NCBI GenBank assembly: GCA_030533445.1 | Contig: CM060064.1 | Coordinates: forward strand, 5,534,379-5,598,378 | Direction: 5' to 3' | Origin: Cyprinodon diabolis | Lineage: Eukaryota; Chordata; Actinopteri; Cyprinodontiformes; Cyprinodontidae | DNA length: 64,000 nt | In this document: one piece after another, positions 56,905 to 64,000 of the stretch | Layout of the letters: every line of letters begins with the position of its first letter | Position numbering within the stretch: the stretch's first letter is position 1 | Program-made: the position numbers and the translations under genes | The notes under the pieces: model-generated | The model's input: only the letters and a program-made list of their open reading frames with translations | Told to the model about the DNA's origin: nothing | Database searches by the model: none

Positions 56905-57031
56905 CTCATGCGTGTCGGAGGAGCTGTTCCGGATGTTGACCTTCAGCGTACTGGACTCCCCCACACGCGTGTCTGGGAAGGTGTACAGATCCTGGGGGGA
57001 ATAAACACCCCTATGCACTCCTTCCTCCAGG
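56905..57031 (-). CDS. cep192: cep192-like, exon -3
   Basis: Acceptor GATTTCGTTTCAG; one base completes a Gly codon, then LEEGVHRGVYSPQDLYTFPD and TRVGESSTLKVNIRNSSSDTHE up to the donor GAG/GTAAGC. FPDTRVGESSTLKVNIRN is the start of a PapD-like/ASH beta domain continued by the next exon. Phase 2 in, phase 0 out, consistent on both sides. Confidence 0.75.
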
Positions 57032-57156
57032 CTGAAACGAAATCCTAAATGTTAATGGCATCTCTTTGACCCCTTTTCTAAACATCGAACCCAAAAGTCA
57101 TTTAGTTATGTGTAATGAGGATTTTTCTGGCTGTGCTTCCAGGCAGCTGAACTCAC

Positions 57157-57248
57157 CCAGACGTCTTTGCTCTCCTCGCTGTAGTTTCTGTTCTCACCAG
57201 AGAACAGTTTCCTTCCTGCGGTCCTTCCATTGCTCCAGATTTCACTCC
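57157..57248 (-). CDS. cep192: cep192-like, exon -4
   Basis: Reads GVKSGAMEGPQEGNCSLVRT and ETTARRAKTS plus two bases, then donor GTGAGT. It is a polar linker between two beta domains. The acceptor (TGTGTAATGAAG) has a weak pyrimidine tract. A better-looking acceptor upstream would bring an in-frame TAA, so this one is preferred. Phase fits both neighbours. Confidence 0.6.
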
Positions 57249-57758
57249 CTTCATTACACAAGGGCATGACACAAGTTTAGCTGTTTAAATATTTAGTTCA
57301 AAACAAAAAGCTATGTTCCTTCTCATTTAGCATTGCACAAAAAAAGGAAATAAAGCATCCTTACTGTTATATATACTGCTTCATTAATATTGTTGCTCTA
57401 GAAATCATCACTTTCACATCAAAACAGACAAAAAGTTCAAGGCTGGTTCAAGGCTACTCTTTCATACCAAACAAAGAAAAATAATTTAGAAACCAAAATC
57501 ACAATAAAAAAAAAAAAAAAAAAACAGTAAAAAAACCAGAGTTTGTATTTGGAAAAAAAAAAGAAGACTTTATCTAATCCTCAAATTAACTTTAAAGTTT
57601 AGGGTAACATAATTGAGACTTTAACTAAGGAAACGGCTGAAGAAAATATGGGCTTAATTGGATTTTTGTGCCTTTTACAATTTCAAAAAATGTATGATAT
57701 TTGAATCATGTTAGAATATGAATAAATGTTACATACACTTATTTCACTCAGAATCAAG

Positions 57759-58165
57759 TTTATTTCCAAAAAAGGTTAAAAAAAAAACAAATCTACTGGA
57801 CTTTGTTTCCAAGTTTAAAGACATATCGCTTCCCATTCAGGAAGCCTTTTCAATTCAAATGTCAGAAATAACTTTGAGTTTGAGGCTTTATAGACTGGAC
57901 CAAAATTAAGCCTCGTTTTGGCTTAGAAAACATGCAAATTGAACCAGACTAACAGGTCCGCGCTTCAGGAATGGGGGTCGTTTGGGTTTTTTGTAAGCCT
58001 GCAATACCCCATACCTGTCTATGTCTCTGAAAGGGGGTTGTTAGAGGGAATTGTTGGCCTGTCACCATCATTCAAATGTCTTTATTTGACATTTGAATTG
58101 AGAAAGCTTCCTGGAGAGGTGGCGAAACGTCTTCAAATCTTGGAAACCAAGACCAGTGGATTTTT
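57759..58165 (-). mobile_element. Penelope-like element fragment, copy B
   Basis: Shares with copies A and C the terminal stretch (ACTGGACTTTGTTTCCAAG; GAAGCCTTTTCAATT), the AAACATGCAAATTGAA patch and the GAATGGGGGTCGTTTGG patch. The last 60 bases repeat the first in inverted orientation (CTTGGAAACCAAGACCAGTG). No coding remains. It lies in a cep192-like intron. Confidence 0.6.
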
Positions 58166-58289
58166 TTGAACCTTTACAGAATTTAAAGACATTTCAACTA
58201 GTTTTATTGAGTCTATAATCATCTTCAGATCAATCATCTTAAATCATCACTGTAAAATGTGGTGCACAAATCAATGGATGAGTCCTTAC

Positions 58290-58409
58290 AGATCCAGAGA
58301 GCTGAAAGCGGATGGTGGATTTTTGCTGAGGCTCAGACACCGGGTGGCACTCCATGTCCCAGAACTGGACGTAGGTCCCTCTGTCTCGGGGGAGGAATGT
58401 AACGGGTAC
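58290..58409 (-). CDS. cep192: cep192-like, exon -5
   Basis: Acceptor GTTGTTCAG, donor GGATCT/GTAAGG. A 40-codon exon, phase 0 to 0: VPVTFLPRDRGTYVQFWDME then CHPVSEPQQKSTIRFQLSGS. V-P-V-T-F-x-P-R-x-x-G is the classic ASH-domain strand pair, ending in the F-x-L-S-G motif of these domains. Confidence 0.75.
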
Positions 58410-58841
58410 CTGAACAACACAAACAGGAAGTTTTCTTGTGAAAGGAAATCTCTAAGGGACTCGACACACTGTTGTGTTTTAGGTGTTGGCAATGAGCTTC
58501 TGATATTCAATTGCTTGATTTATCAGGGTTTTAAACACTAAAGCAAACAATGATTTTTTCTTTGTAACCAAAAGACGCATGCAGTGCATGCATGTCTGCT
58601 CCCTCCATCTGCTATCCATCATTAACGTCTCTTTTTGATAAAGGTTTATTTTCGATTAAACTGAGACTTTTAAAATCTGTGATCACTGCATCATTCATTT
58701 AAGGTATAAAGGAGGATCTTTTATTTCCTGGTGGATCATCTAAAAATGTGGTCCTCCTAACTGTCAACCATTCTGGTAAAATGTTTACATAAGGCCGGCC
58801 TACATCCTGCGTATATCTGTTGTGAGCTACAGTTTCAGATG

Positions 58842-59335
58842 GTCATTGAAGCTCATCTTTCCCACCACACTTTGAAAATGGCCGAGGGTCATAAGAGAAG
58901 ACGTGTCTACGAAGTGTATGAGAAGAAAAGAACAGCCTCAGAAGAGGCGGATATATCCCAGAATGCTTTGCATGGAGAGCTCTCCTCACAAAGCATTATA
59001 GGATTTGCTGTCACAGCGGCCCGCTGTCGCCATAGGCTGCCGCTACCCGACAGCGGCGACTAATAACAATAGAGCAGGCACCAAGCAGTAGAGGAGGAGC
59101 TACGTGACCAACGGGGAGCAAAAAGCAGTGATCATCTGTCCGAGTGGTAAGTTAACCGAGTTCGCTATAAAGTCCACTATAGAGTCCCCGCTCTATATTG
59201 TGATTTTGGGAGAAATGGGCTCGTGCACGCTCTCGCACACGTTTAATAGGCGTTCCCTCTTGGGAATGGGTACGGGGTTGTGCATGTGCATTATTATTTT
59301 TTTTAGGTGGAGAGGCTGGGTGCTTTAAAGAAAAT
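58842..59335 (+). repeat. Dispersed repeat, uninterrupted copy
   Basis: Inverted relative to the copy at 16190-17096 and without the solo LTR. A 74-codon frame (MAEGHKRRRVYEVYEKK...) lies at 58839-59063 but shows no recognisable domain. Confidence 0.7.
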
Positions 59336-59606
59336 CGTGAAATCCTCCAAATACATTTAATGCAAATGGAAGAATAATAAGTTTTAGGAATGAACCCAAA
59401 AATATGAAAAGAAGTAACCCCGATCAGTTAGACTGATGTCAAAGTAATCGGATCTAACATGAAAAAAAACTGAATTTGTCCATTTCTATTCCTAGGATTC
59501 TAATAGATTAATTTTCTTTTTTTAATCTTCATTCTCAAACTGCTAATAAAAAAACAACAACTTAAATGTTCAAAATAATGCCGTCTGGTTGGGAGGAAGT
59601 ACTTAC

Positions 59607-59702
59607 ATGCATCTTCTCACGGGCCCCTAGGGTCCCCGACACCCTGGAACATCTGAAAGCCGTGTATGTGGCCCGGTAGACCTCCTCACTGTCATCGACT
59701 CC
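59607..59702 (-). CDS. cep192: cep192-like, exon -6
   Basis: Acceptor TTGCTCTTAAG, donor ATGCAT/GTAAGT. A 32-codon exon, phase 0 to 0: GVDDSEEVYRATYTAFRCSR then VSGTLGAREKMH. It continues the beta domain started in the 63.5-kb exon. Confidence 0.72.
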
Positions 59703-60673
59703 CTTAAGAGCAATAAGAAAATGAACCACCAGTAAATATTAGCCATAATTGATAAAGGATAACTCCCAGTGGGGGTGGACCTTATGTGCTTGGTATTTAG
59801 TCATTGTCTTATGTGGTAATAATGAAGATGAAAATAAAAATAAAGCTTCTTTGCAATCTGATTTAGACAACGATTAGCCATGTCTCTGCAGTCTAAAGTA
59901 GGTTTATTTTGGACACCAATTCAGAAATAAGAGGGATTTTTATATCTGGACACAGAAACTATTATACCAGTATTTGTTGATAATCTCGTGTAATCAAAGA
60001 CAGAAAAATATCAAATATTAATCATTCAATAAGTGATTTTCTAGCATCTTTTGAAATTTATCAAACTGATCTAAAATTCTTGTCCAGTAAGAAAAAACAA
60101 TTTTATCTCCCAAACTCTAGGGCACAAACATACATTCTGGTTTCCAAATGAGGACAATCAGCCAGTTGATAACTGTAGACTTACGCCTCTTTAAGACTAA
60201 AAATAGCATGCTAACGTGTGTTTTTCAAACATGGGTCGACCCGCTAACAATCTGCATTTGGCTCCCTTCCCATAGGCAAAAAAAGCTGAGTCCAACCCCT
60301 ACCTGACAGCTGCGTGTCTGGTGATACCAACACGCTGGGCTAGAGTTGATTATGTTACCAATGCGACAGAAATCAGGAAAGTAAACAATGCAGAGAAACG
60401 TGTCAGTGTGTAGTCAGAGCGTAGTCAGCGTGCTTTATTGTTTATTGTCTTGGCTTGGATCGGACACGTCTGGCACGGTGTGTTGACGTCTGTATGTTGT
60501 GCTCAATGGTGTCAGGTAATTGATTGGGTCAACCCGGCTCTGGTGTGCTCACAGCATGCTGATCAGAGAGGTGATTTTAAAGCAGGTCGCTTGCAAAGTC
60601 ATTTGACCCAGGTCGACAGGCATCAGTGAGCTGTTCCCACAGCCATTGTTTATGTGTTTACATTTTTTATTTA

Positions 60674-62530
60674 CTGTAAATTCCGGACTATAAAGCGCAC
60701 CTGATTACAAGCCGCACGCTCTAATTTTAGAAAGAAAATCAATTTTGTACTTTTATAAGCCGCACCGGATTTTAAGCTGCAGGTTTCCCACATTGTATGA
60801 GATATTTATAAATAAACATATTACACGTGAGCATTTTTTAATGTTTGATTTAATCCGTATGATAAAACAAATACGGTACATATTATGAACGTTTTTTTTT
60901 TTCAAACTACCTGTAACACATTTTAAAACACATGTGTCGGTAACACGCAAATAACGCTGCATGTGCCGGGACTTTTAATTGAACAACACATTGAACAGAA
61001 CATTGCAGCCGACCAGGAAAAGTCCTTAATCATTTTCTTCTTCCTCCTGCGCACTAAAACCCTCAAAGTCCTCTTCCTCGGTGTCTGAGTGGAACAGCTT
61101 CAGGATGCTGTCGCTGACTTCAGTCTCATCCTTGTCGCTCTCACTTGAGCACTCGCACTCCTCTTCATCCCGCAGCAGCCCAGCCTTCCGAAACCCGCCG
61201 GTGATGCTGGATGTTTTTACACGGCTCCACGCATTGAGAACCCACTGGCAGACATCGGTGAAAGATGCCCTTCGCATGCGGCCAGTTTTGGTGAAGGATT
61301 TCTCGCCACTGGTCATCCACGTCTCCCATTCACTGCGCAGTGCCACTTTAAATGCACGGTTCCCACTGATATCCAGTGGTTGCAACTACTTGGTGGTGCC
61401 CCAGGAATCACAGCTGCAATTGAGTTTGTCCTCTTGATGGCAGCTTTTACAGAATCTGTAATATGGGCCCTCATGCTGTCCATCACGAGCAGTGCTTTTT
61501 TTAATGAAAAAATCCCACCGGACGCTTGCCATAGCACTCCGTAAGTCATTCCTTCATTAGGCTTTCTTCCATCCAGCCTTTCTTATTAACTTTCACCACG
61601 ATTTCTTTGGGGATTTTTTCCTTTGGCATTGTCAGCCGCTTAAAAATCACCATGGGTGGAAGCTTTAGTCCGGATGCTGTGCAGCTCAGAACACAGGTGA
61701 AGTGCGTCCTCTCGTGACCCGTGGTTTTTACTGAGATGGACGAGTCACCTTTTTTATTAACAGTCCGCATGAGAGGCATGTCATAAGTCAAAGGTACTTC
61801 ATCCATGTTTTTAATTTCATTTGGCCCGATGGAATGCTCCGCTATCTTTGTTTGGGTGAAAGTACGGAAGAGAGGGAGTTTTTCCTCATAGTCGGGAGGG
61901 AGCTGCTGACACAACGTCGTGCGCGCCCGGACCACCAGGCCTTTTCGTTTCATAAATCTGAAACACCACGATGGCCCACCTCTGAAATCTTGAATTTTCA
62001 TGTCGGTGGCTATTTCTTTAGCCTTCAGCCTGATCTGCACGGTGGATACACCGCGGCATCCCGCTCGCTGTGTGTTCACCCAGTCTTCAAGACAGTTTTC
62101 AAGCTCCGGCCACCTGCTGTGATTACCTCTGAAAGCTTTCGTGGTCTTTTTGCACCGAGTCAGTTCCTCACGCTGTTGTCTCCACCGTCTCACCATCGAC
62201 TCATTTATCCCAAAATGATGTGCAGCAGCTCAATTTCCGTTTTCAATCGCCAGATTTATTCCCTTTAATTTAAAAGCGGCATTGTATGCTTTTCTTCGAG
62301 TATCCATGTTGAGGGTCAGTATGAATGACTGATTTACAAGACTGCAAATAACAGTGAAAGTGAGAATTATGTATCGCACAATTTCATTTGACCTCTCTGA
62401 ATATCCATCAATTTTATTGGTCTGTTTTTCGCGCCATGAAAAAAAAAAAAATTATTAGCCGCACTGTATTATAGGCCGCAGTGTTCAAACAGCGGGAAAA
62501 AAGTAGCGTCTTATAGTCCGGAATTTACGG
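60674..62530 (-). mobile_element. pogo/Tigger-type DNA transposon
   Basis: Inverted ends CTGTAAATTCCGGACTATAA and its complement (TTATAGTCCGGAATTTACGG), flanked by TA on both sides (60672-60673, 62531-62532), the pogo target duplication. The subterminal AAGCCGCAC/GCCGCACTG motifs are also mirrored. Length 1857 bp, with one transposase gene on the minus strand. Confidence 0.85.
61026..62307 (-). pseudogene. pogo/Tigger DDE transposase, broken
   Basis: Starts MDTRRKAYNAAFKLKGINLA (ATG 62307-62305), a CENP-B/Psq-type helix-turn-helix. An in-frame TGA at 62232-62230 follows, then a CENP-B-like second DNA-binding domain (HSRWPELENCLEDWVNTQR; GPSWCFRFMKRKGL). The catalytic Asp residues are visible in NMDEVPLTYDMP, LLVMDSMRAHIT and MQPLDISGNRAF, but in three different frames because of shifts near 61547 and 61385. 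An acidic C-terminal tail (SDKDETEVSD...AQEEEEND) ends at 61026. Not functional. Confidence 0.85.
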
Positions 62531-62624
62531 TATTTTTTTTTCACCCAGTGGGAAAGGGGTATAATAGAGGTTTACAGTATGCATGTTCAGGGAGGAGAAG
62601 AAGAGAAAATTATTTCTGGGTTTG

Positions 62625-63395
62625 TTCCAAAAAAAAGTTAAAAAAAAAAACAAAACACTGGACTTTGTTTTCAAGTTTCAAGACGTTTTGCTTACCATCC
62701 ATGAAGCTTTTTCATTTCAAAATGTCAGAAATAGTGTTGAGTTCGAGGGTTAATACAGTAGCCCAACAAAGCCCTGTTTTTGCTTAGATCAGTGTTTTTC
62801 AACCCTGGTCCTCAAGGCACCCTGCTCTGCTTGTTTTGGATGTTTCTGAGCTTCAGCACACCTGATTCAGATGATTGCAGTTCAGCAAAGCCTGATAATC
62901 TGCTATCAATTGATAACAGGTGTGCGAAAGCTGGGAAACATCTAAAACATGCAGGGCAGGGTGCCTTGAGGACCAGGGTTGAAAAAGACTGACTTAGATC
63001 ACATGCAAATTGAAACAGACGAACGGGTCCATCCCTTTAGAATGGGGGTCATTTGGCTTCTTTTGTTAGCTTGTAATGACGCATACACATATGTCTCTGA
63101 AAGGGGGATCGTCAAAGGGAATTGTTGGTCTGGCTGAATAGGCGGGGTCTTCTCTTCCCTTGTAAAGGGGCTGGGGTTGCGATGATAGCGGGAAGGGATT
63201 AACTCAATTGCTGCATTGTAGGTTTTTCAAAGCTGAAAATCTGAGTCCACCACCTCTGTTTAAGGTTGGTTTTTCTTTCTTAACATAGAAGGCTTCCTTC
63301 ATGCCCCTTTCAAACCACCTATTTTCTTGTGAAAAAGCTTTAAGGATGGGAAGCAAAATGTCTTCAAAACTTGAAAACAAAGTCCAGTGGTTTGA
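62625..63395 (-). mobile_element. Penelope-like element fragment, copy C
   Basis: On the minus strand about 63230-63330 reads NRWFERGMKEAFYVKKEKPT then LNRGGGLRF, the same C-terminal Penelope-like motif as copy A. Its outer ends repeat each other inverted (ACTGGACTTTGTTTTCAAG and CTTGAAAACAAAGTCCAGT). A MITE interrupts it at 62790. The RT domain is absent. Confidence 0.7.
62790..62991. mobile_element. hAT-type MITE, 202 bp, with 8-bp target duplication
   Basis: Begins CAGTGTTTTTCAACCCTGGT and ends with its inverted complement (ACCAGGGTTGAAAAAGACTG) with little mismatch over about 40 bases. The flanks are GCTTAGAT and ACTTAGAT (7 of 8 identical), an 8-bp duplication typical of hAT. It is inserted in Penelope-like copy C, so it is the younger of the two. 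Confidence 0.85.
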
Positions 63396-63541
63396 CCTGG
63401 ATGACCTAGAATATCCACCAGCATATTTCTGGGGTTAGTTTCAATCACAATCTGGACCAATAATCAAAGTTAGTCATGACAGTTTCAATTAAAAGGATAT
63501 TTAAATTAAAGACAGATAAAAGTACAAAACGGAGGGATTAC

Positions 63542-63618
63542 CTTAACATATGGAGGAGCAAATGAAGACAGGTACCACCTCACTTCCACGTCACCATTCT
63601 GGACCTCCAGCTGAGCCT
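63542..63618 (-). CDS. cep192: cep192-like, exon -7
   Basis: Acceptor TTATTTATGTTTTAG, donor GTTAAG/GTAATC. Two bases complete a codon from an exon beyond the window, then AQLEVQNGDVEVRWYLSSFA and PPYVK. It is the first visible exon of the C-terminal part; the rest of the gene continues off the right edge. Confidence 0.7.
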
Positions 63619-64000
63619 CTAAAACATAAATAAAAACACCTTTAGTCTGCAGCAGAAACGGGCATCTACCTCTGAACAGACATAATGACACCAACTGCTG
63701 TGACTCACAGGAGCCGTTTCAGTCATTATTCATCATTTAGTGATAATTTTTTTTAATCGCTGCATGTGTAATTTCCTCTGTACTTCTTCTATTGTTTCCC
63801 TGCAGACCGAGCAGCATGGGGCATCTAGAGGCAGCTCAGATAATCCTAATGATCCTCTTTCATAATTAGTGGATTTAATGCAAGACTGTTAAAAGCTGAA
63901 AACAAAAAGATTTTGTTATGCTACACAGTAGTGATGGGTCCAGCAACTTTGATGCACCAGCGCATTTGTCGAGCTCTAACAGCAAAAACCTGTCGATGCA
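63619..64000 (-). other. Intron of cep192-like gene, partial
   Basis: No exon with a matching frame was found in the remaining sequence. Confidence 0.5.

Larger units (their letters stand above)
59703..63541 (-). other. Intron of cep192-like gene, 3.8 kb, repeat-bearing
   Basis: Contains a complete but dead pogo/Tigger element (60674-62530), Penelope-like copy C and a hAT-type MITE. The remaining sequence is AT-rich. Confidence 0.7.

Noticed and set aside
57159..57280. Alternative upstream acceptor for cep192-like exon -4
   Set aside because: Although the pyrimidine tract is better, it would bring an in-frame TAA before the conserved part.

Overview
The window is nuclear DNA of a teleost fish (inference). 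Coding sequence comes as short exons with canonical splice sites. The dispersed elements are fish-typical: L2 LINEs with an esterase domain in ORF1, Tc1/mariner, Penelope-like elements, pogo/Tigger, tRNA-derived SINEs and many MITE-like inverted-repeat elements. No bacterial-style operon, CRISPR array or RNA gene was seen. The species cannot be named from the sequence.

Host genes. From about 52.2 to 63.6 kb the minus strand carries the last seven coding exons of a gene best read as cep192 (centrosomal scaffold, C-terminal ASH/PapD-like beta domains). All seven exons agree in splice phase, the stop is at 53383-53385 and a poly(A) signal lies at 52285-52290. From about 39.3 to 41.9 kb the minus strand carries exons of an unrecognised gene, including an 882-base exon coding a very acidic protein with three 52-53-residue repeats. 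A possible terminal exon at 47.0-47.3 kb and a possible CpG-rich first exon near 0.9-1.0 kb are weaker.

0-20 kb is intergenic and repeat-rich: a SINE, a Penelope-like copy with a perfect palindrome, a mariner shell (6588-7997), a 4.8-kb GGATGGATGGTGGA minisatellite (8677-13495), a 2-kb element with 23-bp perfect terminal inverted repeats, a solo LTR with a 5-bp target duplication, and a 5'-truncated minus-strand L2.

19.9-36.3 kb is a nested stack. The outermost layer appears to be a decayed DNA transposon with a ubiquitin-protease-like reading frame (Cys box at 20.2 kb, His box at 34.07 kb), followed by an integrase-core transposase whose DDE triad is visible and which has one intron. Between the two boxes sits a Ty3/Gypsy-type LTR retrotransposon (20455-33946; CAAA target duplication, tRNA-Pro primer site, broken gag-pol). 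Its gag is split by a near full-length L2 LINE (about 21.42-27.82 kb). That L2 is in turn interrupted by a 634-bp inverted-repeat element and by a roughly 945-bp segment that may be a solo LTR. The order of insertion can be read directly.

36-53 kb is mostly AT-rich intergenic DNA with LINE fragments, the unknown gene, and a Tc1 transposon (50540-52131) with an uninterrupted DD34E transposase and roughly 200-bp terminal inverted repeats. The cep192 introns hold an inverted-repeat element with a RecQ-helicase fragment, a pogo/Tigger pseudogene, two Penelope-like copies, a hAT-type MITE with an 8-bp target duplication, and an inverted copy of the repeat seen at 16-17 kb.
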